Source: Chryseotalea sp. WA131a (lineage in GTDB: Bacteria; Bacteroidota; Bacteroidia; Cytophagales; Cyclobacteriaceae). From it: 64,000 bases of DNA. Below are positions 1-7,624 of the stretch, piece after piece (the first letter of the stretch is position 1; each line of letters begins with the position of its first letter). The notes below the pieces were generated by a model that did not search any database, was not told the origin of the DNA, and saw nothing but the letters and a program-made list of their open reading frames with translations. The DNA lies in contig CP073016.1 of the NCBI GenBank assembly GCA_025370075.1, forward strand, positions 4,278,001 to 4,342,000. Reading direction: 5' to 3'. The translations under genes were made by a program, and so were the position numbers.

Positions 1-232
1 TTTCGTGTGTGGCCGTTCCTTTTGATATTTTTTCTATTTCTCCTCGTAGTTGATCAAGCGGCACTCCTAATTTTTTCAGCACGCTTACGGCCACTCCTTC
101 GCCTTCGCGAATCATTCCTAAAATCAGATGCTCGGTGCCTATGTAATCGTGGCCCAAGCGCAAGGCCTCTTCCCGGCTCAACGAAATCACTTCTTTGACC
201 CGGTTAGAAAATTTGGCTTCCATATGTGGCAT
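1..232 (-). CDS. clpC: ClpC-type Clp protease ATP-binding subunit, N-terminal fragment
   Basis: Only the first ~77 codons are in the window; the gene continues past the left edge. The reverse-strand translation starts MPHMEAKFSNRV and continues with the Clp N-domain signature GHDYIGTEHLILG and then REGEGVAVSVLKKLG, which is the first Clp_N repeat of ClpC/ClpA unfoldases. In the family this domain binds adaptors and substrates and feeds them to ClpP. Two in-frame ATG codons (230-232 and 221-223) are possible starts; MEAKFSNRV resembles the usual ClpC N-terminus, so the inner one is plausible. The AAA+ modules cannot be seen, so ClpC rather than ClpA rests on the N-domain sequence alone. Confidence 0.85.
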   Translation of the reverse strand, partial: MPHMEAKFSNRVKEVISLSREEALRLGHDYIGTEHLILGMIREGEGVAVSVLKKLGVPLDQLRGEIEKISKGTATHE

Positions 233-248
233 AGTGTATTGAGATATG

Positions 249-280
249 TAAATGTAAAGTTTTAGTAGGTAAGATTCAAA
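249..280 (-). promoter_or_regulatory. Candidate Bacteroidota-type promoter for clpC
   Basis: On the minus strand TTTG (277-280) is followed after 20 bases by TACATTTA (249-256), close to the Bacteroidota pattern TTTG-N19-20-TAnnTTTG, with one mismatch in the last -7 base. It lies just upstream of the clpC start. This is assigned by pattern only. Confidence 0.4.
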
Positions 281-343
281 ATTTGCTTTTTATGCTATTG
301 ATAACAAAATCTCTAGCTATGTAAGCCAAACGCTTTTTGGATT

Positions 344-979
344 TTATTTGTTCAATAAGCTTGCTGAACTTCTAATCAAACGGAGGGAATTGGGACCTTC
401 GCAAAACAACAAATCGAGCAGGCTCAAATTCTCTACAAATGAATTGCCAAATACCTGCGTATAGGGGACGGCTCGGTAGAGTTTTCTGGTTAAGTGCGAT
501 TTTTTAACTTCTACGGCATTTCTTAAATCAGCAATGTCACCATTTGGACTTTTCTCAAACGACAGACTTGCCGACAGTTTCACTTTCAATCCGATAGATC
601 GCAGACAGAATGACAGCAAACCTTGATTAAGTTCAAAAAGTGTAGAGTGCGGTTGATAGAGAATTTTGTTTAAGTCAGCTGAGTAAAATTCATAGTAAGG
701 TGCTTTGCGATAAGCAGCTTCAATCGTTCGCCAATGATTATTTCTCCATTTGATGCTCGGGTCAATCAGCACATCCTTCATTACCACTTTGCCATGATTT
801 TCTAAAGTTGGCACCACCAAGCGAAAAGGACCCTGTGAAGTGTTGATGTAACACCTGCTTCGATAGCTTTGCTTCACAAAATGCTCGTGCTGTTCCAGGA
901 TGAGTTCATCAAACCCATGAAGGCAGCAGAAATATTCCAATGAAGGCAAATAATGAAGATCGATAAGCGCCTTCGGCAT
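344..979 (-). CDS. WbqC-like family protein
   Basis: A 211-residue cytoplasmic protein with the features of the WbqC-like family common in Bacteroidota: an N-terminal LHYLPSLEYF segment, the RSRCYI...LVVPTL block, IKWRNNHWRTIEAAYRKAPYYEFY in the centre, and LSLLDLLFCEGP near the C-terminus. The family is named after a gene in an O-antigen cluster, but its biochemical activity is not established. In related genomes the gene often sits beside signal peptidase or other housekeeping genes; here it is 38 bp downstream of accD on the same strand and may be co-transcribed. No signal peptide or membrane segment is visible. Family assignment is good, function unknown. Confidence 0.8.
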   Translation of the reverse strand: MPKALIDLHYLPSLEYFCCLHGFDELILEQHEHFVKQSYRSRCYINTSQGPFRLVVPTLENHGKVVMKDVLIDPSIKWRNNHWRTIEAAYRKAPYYEFYSADLNKILYQPHSTLFELNQGLLSFCLRSIGLKVKLSASLSFEKSPNGDIADLRNAVEVKKSHLTRKLYRAVPYTQVFGNSFVENLSLLDLLFCEGPNSLRLIRSSASLLNK

Positions 980-1017
980 AAGGCTGGGGTAAAAAGCGAA
1001 AAAGTAGCAGCAAGCAG

Positions 1018-1857
1018 CTATTGCAGCATCTTCAATAAAGTGCTGAGTCGTTGCTTCAGACTTCTTCTATCGATAATGAAATCTAAGAAGCCATGCTCTA
1101 ACACGAATTCAGCACTTTGAAATCCTGGAGGCAAATCTTTTCCGATGGTCTCTTTGATTACGCGTGGGCCAGCAAAGCCAATCAATGCCCCGGGTTCGGC
1201 TATGTTAAAATCACCCAGCATCGCATATGAAGCGGTTACGCCTCCAGTAGTAGGGTCAGTCAACAACGAGATGTACGGAATCTTTGCTTCGTCTAGCAAT
1301 GCTAACTTGGCAGAGGTTTTGGCCATCTGCATGAGCGACAATCCGGCTTCCATCATGCGTGCACCGCCCGAGCGGGAAATCATTAAAAAAGGCGCTTTGG
1401 TTTTTAAACTTTGGTCGGCAGCACGTGCAATTTTTTCTCCCACCACGCTACCCATCGATCCACCAATGAAAGTAAAATCCATACAGGCAATCACCAGATC
1501 CAAGCCATTCAATTTGCCATAGGCTGTGCGAACAGCATCCTTCAATTTGGTTTTGGCCTGCGATTCTTTGATTCTTTTCGGATAGGCTTTGGTATCTACA
1601 AATTTCAACGGATCGCCCGATTCCATATTGGCATCGAGCTCGGTAAACTCGTTGTTATCAAACAAGATTTCGAAATACTCTTCTGATCCAATTTTTACAT
1701 GCAGGTCTTCTTCGGGCACTACATACGCATTGTTTTTCAACTCACGTGTGTGCACAATTTTACCCCCAGGAGATTTAAACCAAAGGCCATCGGGCACTTC
1801 GCGTTTTGATTCAGTGGGGGTAAGAATTCCTTTATCAGTACGTTTAAACCAAGGCAT
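1018..1857 (-). CDS. accD: Acetyl-CoA carboxylase carboxyltransferase subunit beta
   Basis: AccD forms the carboxyltransferase with AccA and transfers the carboxyl group from carboxybiotin to acetyl-CoA, the first committed step of fatty acid synthesis. The 279-residue protein has the crotonase-like core: FIGGSMGSVVGEKIARA, the oxyanion motif SGGARMMEA near residue 163, and DPTTGGVTASYAMLGD near 201. The N-terminus (MPWFKR..., VPDGLWFKSPGGK) aligns with the zinc-ribbon region of E. coli AccD, but the four metal-binding cysteines are absent (Ser29 and the VPEED stretch near residue 47 stand where CxxC pairs are expected). I recall the same loss in flavobacterial AccD, so it is probably lineage-wide. 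accA is not in the window. Confidence 0.95.
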   Translation of the reverse strand: MPWFKRTDKGILTPTESKREVPDGLWFKSPGGKIVHTRELKNNAYVVPEEDLHVKIGSEEYFEILFDNNEFTELDANMESGDPLKFVDTKAYPKRIKESQAKTKLKDAVRTAYGKLNGLDLVIACMDFTFIGGSMGSVVGEKIARAADQSLKTKAPFLMISRSGGARMMEAGLSLMQMAKTSAKLALLDEAKIPYISLLTDPTTGGVTASYAMLGDFNIAEPGALIGFAGPRVIKETIGKDLPPGFQSAEFVLEHGFLDFIIDRRSLKQRLSTLLKMLQ

Positions 1858-1929
1858 AACAATTAATCAATTTGAAAATTTACCTAAGCTTTGTCAATGA
1901 TTATGTTGTCAATTATCAACTTTTTTTGA

Positions 1930-3003
1930 CTAGGCAATATCAATCGTTTTATCTAAGTACACATCTTGAATCGCCTGCAGGATTTCAACACCTTCTTTCA
2001 AGGGGCGCTGAAATGCTTTTCTTCCAGAGATCAAGCCCATGCCACCAGCGCGTTTGTTGATCACTGCTGTACGTACTGCATCGGCCATATCGCTTGAGCC
2101 TTTGCTATCGCCACCGGAGTTGATCAAACCTGCGCGGCCCATGTAGCAATTTGCTACTTGGTAGCGGCACAAATCAATAGGGTGATCAGTTGTTAACTCA
2201 GTATAGATTCTTTCATCCAATTTTCCATATGAGCTTCCACCCGTATTCAAGGCTTTGTAGCCACCATTGTTGGTTGCCAATTTTTGTTTGATGATATCGG
2301 CTTGAATGGTTACACCTAAATGATTTGCCTGGCCAGTTAAATCGGCAGATGTATGGTAATCAACACCATCTTTCTTGAAGGCATCGTTTCGAGTATAGCA
2401 CCAAAGGATAGTGGCCATGCCGAGTTCATGAGCACGCTCAAAGGCTGCCGACACTTCTTGAATTTGGCGGGTAGCATTATCAGAACCAAAATAAATCGTT
2501 GCACCTACTGCCATGGCACCCAAGTTCCATGCGTCTTCAACTGATCCATACATGATTTGATCAGCCTTGTTAGGATAGGTAAGTAGTTCGTTGTGGTTGA
2601 TCTTTACAATGAAGGGAATTTTGTGAGCATATTTTCTTGACATCATGGCCAAGCCACCAAAGGTGGTAGCCACGGCATTGCAGCCTCCTTCTATAGCAAG
2701 TTTTATAATGTTTTCTGGGTCGAAGTAAATCGGGTTTTTGGCAAATGATGCACCCGCGCTGTGTTCAATTCCTTGATCGATCGGAAGGATGGAAACATAA
2801 CCGGTTCCACCCAAGCGACCTCTGTCAAACATGGCCTGTAAGCTGCGCAATGTTTGGGTGTTGCGATTGGAGATGGTAAAAATCCGATCTACAAAATCTG
2901 CTCCGGGCAAATGCAGTTGATCCTTTAAGATGGTTTTGCTTTTGTGGGTCAATAGCGATTCGGCATCTTTTCCCAATAATTCTGTTACAGTTTGTTTAGC
3001 CAT
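1930..3003 (-). CDS. fbaB: Class I fructose-bisphosphate aldolase (FbaB/DhnA type)
   Basis: This 357-residue enzyme belongs to the DhnA-type class I aldolases, which cleave fructose 1,6-bisphosphate to DHAP and glyceraldehyde 3-phosphate through a Schiff base and need no metal. Visible blocks are LPIDQGIEH (73-81), the phosphate-site sequence TTFGGLAMM, and QADIIKQK (234-241), which holds the likely Schiff-base lysine K239. The length matches bacterial FbaB proteins. It lies 72 bp from accD and has its own -7-like motif upstream, so it is probably transcribed separately from rplS. Confidence 0.92.
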   Translation of the reverse strand: MAKQTVTELLGKDAESLLTHKSKTILKDQLHLPGADFVDRIFTISNRNTQTLRSLQAMFDRGRLGGTGYVSILPIDQGIEHSAGASFAKNPIYFDPENIIKLAIEGGCNAVATTFGGLAMMSRKYAHKIPFIVKINHNELLTYPNKADQIMYGSVEDAWNLGAMAVGATIYFGSDNATRQIQEVSAAFERAHELGMATILWCYTRNDAFKKDGVDYHTSADLTGQANHLGVTIQADIIKQKLATNNGGYKALNTGGSSYGKLDERIYTELTTDHPIDLCRYQVANCYMGRAGLINSGGDSKGSSDMADAVRTAVINKRAGGMGLISGRKAFQRPLKEGVEILQAIQDVYLDKTIDIA

Positions 3004-3022
3004 AGATTTTTTAGTGAGGTGA

Positions 3023-3030
3023 CAAATATA
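3023..3030 (-). promoter_or_regulatory. -7 promoter motif of fbaB (TATATTTG)
   Basis: TATATTTG on the minus strand matches the Bacteroidota TAnnTTTG element and lies about 20 bp upstream of the aldolase ATG. A T-rich TTTT lies 20 bp further up in the -33 position. Pattern match only. Confidence 0.45.
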
Positions 3031-3065
3031 GTGTGATGTGCCTTAGTTAAAAAGTTAATTAAAAA

Positions 3066-3104
3066 GCAAAAAACCCACTTCAATCACTTGAAATGGGTTT
3101 TTTT
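3066..3104 (-). terminator. Rho-independent terminator downstream of rplS
   Basis: Between rplS and fbaB, read on the minus strand, AAACCCATTTCAA and its partner TTGAAGTGGGTTTT form a stem with a short loop, followed by T residues. It ends the rplS transcript and separates it from the aldolase gene. The plus strand also shows a T run, so it may act in both directions. Confidence 0.8.
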
Positions 3105-3125
3105 GTATTTAAAACGGTTGCAAGA

Positions 3126-3494
3126 TTATGCTTCTTGTGCGCTTAATTTTTCTTTGATCCGTGCAGACTTGCCTTGACGGCCTTTTAGGTAGTACAATTT
3201 GGCTCTGCGAACCTTGCCTATTTTCATTACCTCAATTTTATCAATGCTTGGGCTCAAAATCGGGAAAATACGCTCTACGCCCACACCGTTTGATACTTTT
3301 CTTACCGAAAAACTTTCACCATTGGTAGAAGTACCTCTGCGATAAATAACCGTACCTTGAAATTGTTGAATACGCTCTTTGTTTCCTTCGCTGATTTTAA
3401 CATGCACGTTGATCGTATCGCCAGCCTTGAAACTAGGCAAATCAGCTCTCTTTGAGGCTAATTCCTGTTCAGCTATTTTCATTAAATCGGCCAT
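3126..3494 (-). CDS. rplS: 50S ribosomal protein L19
   Basis: A 122-residue L19 with the conserved core FKAGDTINVHVKISEGNKERIQ, FQGTVIYRRG, SFSVRKVSNGVGVERIFP and the basic RRAKLYYLKGRQGKSARI tail. L19 sits at the 30S-50S interface. In most bacteria it is the last gene of rpsP-rimM-trmD-rplS. Here it still follows trmD (88 bp), but rpsP and rimM are 4.5 kb away behind an accessory block. A TATATTTG motif at 3520-3527 suggests its own promoter. Confidence 0.97.
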   Translation of the reverse strand: MADLMKIAEQELASKRADLPSFKAGDTINVHVKISEGNKERIQQFQGTVIYRRGTSTNGESFSVRKVSNGVGVERIFPILSPSIDKIEVMKIGKVRRAKLYYLKGRQGKSARIKEKLSAQEA

Positions 3495-3519
3495 AAACCT
3501 TATTTTTTAAAATGGACTG

Positions 3520-3527
3520 CAAATATA
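3520..3527 (-). promoter_or_regulatory. -7 promoter motif of rplS (TATATTTG)
   Basis: TATATTTG on the minus strand, ~26 bp upstream of the rplS ATG, is an exact TAnnTTTG match. No good TTTG is present at the usual -33 distance (the nearest is about 27 bp upstream), so strength is uncertain. Confidence 0.4.
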
Positions 3528-3582
3528 GCAGGAGAAGTGACATTTATGAATAAGCAAAAAGGAATTTTATTGGATTTATGCC

Positions 3583-4257
3583 TCATTTGACAAGTCCAGG
3601 CCTTCTTTTTTGAGTCCTTTTCAAAGACTCTTCGTGCTTCCAGTCGCTGATTTTGGCTTCGTGGCCCGACAATAACACTTCCGGTACTTTCCAGCCTTTG
3701 TAATCGGCTGGTCGAGTAAAAACGGGAGGCGCAATCAAGCCATCTTGAAAGGAGTCGCTTAGCGCGGAAGTTTCGTCATTAAGAACCCCCGGTAGCAGGC
3801 GAATAACCGAATCAGCCAGCACAGCTGCAGCCAATTCCCCACCCGAAAGCACATAGTCGCCAATGCTGATTTCGCGCGTGATGAGATGCTGGCGCACCCG
3901 CTCGTCAACACCCTTGTAGTGCCCACAGAGCAATATTAAATTTTGTTTTAAGCTCAATTGATTGGCGATGGATTGCGATAGCAATTCGCCATCGGGGCTC
4001 ATGTAGATTATTTCGTCATAAGCTCGTTCGTCTTTTAAAAATTGGATGCAGCGGTCGATTGGCTCAATCATCATCACCATGCCGGCCCCGCCACCAAATG
4101 CATAATCGTCTGTTGTGCGGTGTTTAGTTGTAGAGTATTCGCGCAAGTCGTGCAGCTTTACCGTAACCAGATTTTTTTCTTGTGCACGTTTCAAAATAGA
4201 ATCACCAAAAGGACTTTCCAGTAATTTAGGTAAGCAGGTGATGATGTCGATGCGCAT
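3583..4257 (-). CDS. trmD: tRNA (guanine-N1-)-methyltransferase
   Basis: TrmD makes m1G37 in tRNAs with a G at position 36, preventing +1 frameshifts. The 224-residue protein shows the SPOUT trefoil-knot motifs: MRIDIITCLPKLL at the N-terminus, DDYAFGGGAGMVM near residue 51, LLCGHYKGVDERV near 108 and ISIGDYVLSGGELAA near 131. The length is normal for the family. The DUF1016 nuclease gene ends 8 bp upstream on the same strand, so transcription from that accessory gene could run into trmD. Confidence 0.97.
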   Translation of the reverse strand: MRIDIITCLPKLLESPFGDSILKRAQEKNLVTVKLHDLREYSTTKHRTTDDYAFGGGAGMVMMIEPIDRCIQFLKDERAYDEIIYMSPDGELLSQSIANQLSLKQNLILLCGHYKGVDERVRQHLITREISIGDYVLSGGELAAAVLADSVIRLLPGVLNDETSALSDSFQDGLIAPPVFTRPADYKGWKVPEVLLSGHEAKISDWKHEESLKRTQKRRPGLVK

Positions 4258-4264
4258 TTGAATA

Positions 4265-5404
4265 CTATTGATTGTTTAATTCTTTTCTGATGAATTCTTC
4301 AAGTTGCTTGGTAGAGGGTAAAGCCAGCACATACTTGCTTACAAATAAATGTTGGTCGGCATCGGCCATAGCATATTCTACAAGGGGTTTGTTGTTTTCC
4401 GTTACCAACAATAGACCAACGGGTGGGTTGTCGCCTGCTTGCACAATGTTCTTTTTGTAATAGTTGACGTAGGTTTTTAATTGCCCAATGTTTTCATGGT
4501 CAACTTCTTTCATTTTTAAATCGACCAAAACATGGCATTTTAAAATGCGGTGATAAAATACTAAGTCTATGAAGTAGTATTTTTCGCCAATCGTAATGCG
4601 TTTTTGTTTTGCCTCAAAGCAAAAGCCGTGACCTAGCTCTAAAAGAAATTCTTCTAAGTGGTCTATCAATGCTTGTTCCAAATCTGATTCGTAAACAACA
4701 TCTTTGGCTTTTAAACCCAAGAATTCAAAGGTGAAAGGCGACTTGATTATATCGGTTGGGAATAAGGCCTCAGATTTGTCTTGCACCAAACGGCTAAGTT
4801 TTTCCGGATTGTCGCTCATGCCGCTGCGTTCGAAATATAAGGTCGTGATTTGTCTGCGCAATTCTTCGTGACTCCAATTGCCTTTCATGCACTCGATTTC
4901 ATAGAATGTTCGCTTTAGCGAGTCAGCGATAGGGAGTAATAGTGTAAAATGTGAAAAAGATAAACGGCTGATGAGTTTATCTGGTGGCACTTGTATGCCA
5001 CCTCTTGTTGATTTTTGTAATTGTGCAGATGGTGTCTGTAAAGTTGTAAGTAATTGATTTTCATTGTTTTGAAATTCGTCAGACAGCGTCTGACGAATTG
5101 TAAATCCCATTTTTTTCAATTCGTCAGTCAGCACCTGACGAATCTGGGGATAGATTTGAAAGAACTGCCGATTTAGCTTTAAAGATGTTTCCGAAAGCCC
5201 TCTTATGTTAATAGACTTTGCCAATTCGGGCAGTAGTTTATCACCATACTTCGCTCTATCCTCGCCATTTTGCTCAAACTCTACAATATAAAAACCCACC
5301 AACCAATTGCGAATGGTGAGGTGTTTGTTCACAGACTTTAGCGCGCTTTGTTGAAGTGTGCTGTGCGCCTGATGGATGGTTTTTACCAATAATGAAAAGT
5401 TCAT
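4265..5404 (-). CDS. YhcG-type PDDEXK nuclease domain protein (DUF1016)
   Basis: A 379-residue member of the DUF1016/YhcG family. The N-terminal DUF1016_N region (about 1-100, with VGFYIVEFEQNGEDRAKYG) is followed by a linker (about 100-150) and a C-terminal PD-(D/E)XK domain with FCFEAKQKR, YYFIDLVFYHR and VLVDLKMKEV, giving a D...(D)xK-like site. Such genes are frequent accessory genes in Bacteroidota and are sometimes linked to mobile or restriction loci; the substrate is unknown. The linker sequence RQVLTDEL/RQTLSDEF is encoded by two palindromic repeats. It lies directly upstream of trmD, splitting the rimM-trmD pair. Confidence 0.85.
   Translation of the reverse strand: MNFSLLVKTIHQAHSTLQQSALKSVNKHLTIRNWLVGFYIVEFEQNGEDRAKYGDKLLPELAKSINIRGLSETSLKLNRQFFQIYPQIRQVLTDELKKMGFTIRQTLSDEFQNNENQLLTTLQTPSAQLQKSTRGGIQVPPDKLISRLSFSHFTLLLPIADSLKRTFYEIECMKGNWSHEELRRQITTLYFERSGMSDNPEKLSRLVQDKSEALFPTDIIKSPFTFEFLGLKAKDVVYESDLEQALIDHLEEFLLELGHGFCFEAKQKRITIGEKYYFIDLVFYHRILKCHVLVDLKMKEVDHENIGQLKTYVNYYKKNIVQAGDNPPVGLLLVTENNKPLVEYAMADADQHLFVSKYVLALPSTKQLEEFIRKELNNQ
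5072..5146. repeat. Two palindromic repeats inside the DUF1016 gene
   Basis: ATTCGTCAGA-CAGCG-TCTGACGAAT and, about 35 bp further on, ATTCGTCAG-TCAGCAC-CTGACGAAT are two copies of the same inverted repeat lying in the linker of the DUF1016 reading frame. Both keep the frame open and encode the related peptides RQTLSDEF and RQVLTDEL. They look like a short palindromic element tolerated in a flexible linker. Confidence 0.7.
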
Positions 5405-5540
5405 AATTTATTCACAATGCAAGAGCTAGAGCTACGAAATGAACGAAATTTTGGCGAAAGGTAAAGGATTTGGCAACAAGCTAAACACCGGGATTGTTGG
5501 AAAGATCGGTGAAGCACCATTGTTTTATTCCCGATTTTTT

Positions 5541-5548
5541 TATATTTA
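5541..5548 (+). promoter_or_regulatory. Possible -7 element for the C10 protease gene
   Basis: TATATTTA, one mismatch from TAnnTTTG, lies about 25 bp upstream of the ATG at 5573. An ATTG 18 bp further up may serve as a weak -33. Pattern match only. Confidence 0.3.
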
Positions 5549-5572
5549 CATGACCAATAAAAGCGAAACAAA

Positions 5573-7154
5573 ATGAAAACCAAAAATCTTCTCCCCCCCC
5601 CCCCCCCCCCGAGTTTTAGGTCTGGCAGCAATTGTTATTTTATTTTCTGTTTTTTTGCTTCGATGTAATGATGAGGGCTTACAACCAGAAGCAAAACTTA
5701 ATCAACCAAATCTCACTGCTGAAGAGATAAAGCGGCTCGTATTACTAGACTCTACCTTTGTTTATACCATAGCCGAGGCTAGAAAGGATGCTCAACAGAT
5801 AGCTACTGAACTTGACGTTGAAGATGCCCGAAAGGGGAAAAAGATTAGGCGCACAATTGTTGAAGAAATAACTGCGCCTGTACAAGATACCATCATGTAC
5901 CCTAAAACCGACCGATTGAAGAGCAACGACCCTGGTTTTCATGTTTTCAATTTTTCTGATAATAATGGGTTTGCCATTATCTCTGGCGATAAAAGAGCTT
6001 TTGGCCGTTTGGGTTGGTCAGGCAAGGGGAGGTTGGAGAAGGAATCTCAAATTACTATGTTTTTGACAAGAGCCGCATACTATATCCAAGACAAAAGAAA
6101 GGAAGTGGAAGCCATGCGAGGGGATAGTGCTCATATTAGCTTGCTTGAAAAGCTATCTGGATACAGGATAAAAGAAAAAAGTAAGAATAGTGCCAACGGT
6201 AGGGAATCCATTGAATGCCAGATAGCGAGAAAGAGTGGCAGGGTTGCGATATGTGGTAACTGTGATTTGTATACCTATTCTTATTTGGTATCAACAGTCA
6301 ATTTTACAAACACTATAGTACAGCCAATCCTCCAAACAGAGTGGGACCAAAGTGCTCCTTACAATAACAATTATGGCAGTAGTGCTTGTGGGTATAGGTG
6401 GGATTACTGCAGGATTAATCAAAATAACAATTACTATGCGGGGTGCGTACCTGTTGCTGCTTCTCAGGTGATTGCCCACTACTGGGGTAGAAATCCTTCA
6501 AGGGCTAGGTTCGGCACAGATTGGCCAACCATAGCAAATACGGCTCAGGCGTGTACCTTGACACAAAATCAGGTGAGCGATGTTGCCAACTTGGTAAGAA
6601 GTACCTATGGGAGCTACGGTTTAGGATTCAAAAATTGTAGTGGAATAGGAGACGATGGTACCTTCACCCTGCCTTATCCCGAAAATGGCATTTGCTCCAG
6701 TTATGGATTTGTACAGGGTGAATGGAGAAGTTATAACAAAGGTGATCTAGTAGCCTCCTTGAGAAATAGGAGTCCGGTTCCTGTTTACGGAACTAAACAT
6801 CTTTGGTGTGTATGCTTAATTTGGCTTCCTTTTATAGGATGTGTTTGGGAGCCTTGCATTGGCGACCCAACTAACTACCATGAGTGGGTGATGGATGGCC
6901 TTCTTACGGTGGGCATTCAGTCTACCTACAGAATATTCCCTGTTGACTATTCTGAATGCACTAGCTTGCCTGGCTACGATGCTGTGTACACAACCATTAC
7001 AAACACCTATGTGCACAACAACTGGGGTTGGGGCGGTAATAGCAATGGTTGGTACATTGAAGGTGCTTTTGGCGGCTTGAATTCAAGCGGGTCAAATCCT
7101 GTTTACTCCTATAATCACGATGATAACATAATCGCTTACGTAACTCCACTTTAA
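5573..7154 (+). CDS. C10 family (streptopain-like) cysteine protease, start region out of frame across a poly-C tract
   Basis: The open frame from a TTG at 5655 gives 499 residues of a C10 peptidase. It has an N-terminal propeptide-like region (PGFHVFNFSDNNGFAIISGDKR, typical of the Spi/PrtT prodomain), the nucleophile motif AGCVPVAASQVIAHYWG (Cys near residue 264), the catalytic His in YHEWVMDGL (near 409) and the C-terminal NNWGWGGNSNGWY. The expected signal peptide (GLAAIVILFSVFLLRC) lies just upstream in the same frame but has no start codon there. The natural ATG at 5573 is one base out of phase across 18 C residues at 5593-5610. With 17 (or 20) C residues, ATG, signal peptide and protease would be one frame. 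As assembled, the ATG frame stops at 5666. It is either a phase-variable gene in its off state or a homopolymer assembly error. The product is probably secreted or lipid-anchored, although LLRC is an unusual lipobox. Confidence 0.85.
5593..5610 (+). repeat. Poly-C tract (18 C) in the signal peptide region
   Basis: Eighteen consecutive C residues follow ATGAAAACCAAAAATCTTCT. This is a classic slipped-strand hotspot. One fewer C (or two more) joins the upstream ATG to the protease frame; 18 puts them out of frame. Confidence 0.95.
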
Positions 7155-7164
7155 TGAAATTGGT

Positions 7165-7608
7165 ATGAGAAGAAATATGTCAATTGCCTTGATGTTGTTG
7201 GCTGGGTTAGCTATGACAGCATGCCCAGGGCCTTACCAAGGTCCGGGTATTACCTACAGAATCTTTATTTATTACAAAAACGGAAAAGGTGAAAATTTAT
7301 TTGACCCCGCCACAAGTGGGCGCTTTGAGAGAAGCAAAGTAAAGTTGAATGGTGATGATTCTGGGTTTACAATAGATAGCGTCAGGTATAACAGTAAAAT
7401 GCCCAAAGGTTTTGCGCTTTCGTTTATTCCCTCTAGAGGTGCAAATGGCAAAAGCGCATTGGATATTATTTCAATCAATGATGCAATCGAAGATACCCTC
7501 TCCAGTAAGTATTCTGGAGAAACACTAATCTCTTGCACCTACAGTGGAATGAATGTGCTTCCATCTCCTATGACCTCCCCTCTTTTTCCGGTAGTGATAG
7601 TAAAGTGA
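7165..7608 (+). CDS. Small predicted lipoprotein, function unknown
   Basis: A 147-residue protein beginning MRRNMSIALMLLAGLAMTAC: a short basic N-terminus, a hydrophobic core and a good lipobox ending at Cys20, so it is predicted to be exported and lipidated. A second ATG at 7177 (MSIAL) is possible. The mature part is soluble-looking, with no family I recognise. It follows the protease gene by 10 bp and precedes the barrel gene by 16 bp, so the three form an apparent operon. It could be an inhibitor, chaperone or surface partner of the protease, but that is context only. Confidence 0.7.
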   Translation: MRRNMSIALMLLAGLAMTACPGPYQGPGITYRIFIYYKNGKGENLFDPATSGRFERSKVKLNGDDSGFTIDSVRYNSKMPKGFALSFIPSRGANGKSALDIISINDAIEDTLSSKYSGETLISCTYSGMNVLPSPMTSPLFPVVIVK

Positions 7609-7624
7609 ATAAATCGTTTGATGA

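Noticed and set aside
3066..3104. CRISPR or tandem-repeat explanation for repeated short motifs across the window
   Set aside because: No regularly spaced direct repeats with unique spacers were seen; the repeats are inverted or low-complexity units.
5401..5631. 76-codon reverse ORF running through the C tract
   Set aside because: Its glycine run is only the complement of the poly-C tract, and it overlaps the start region of the protease gene.
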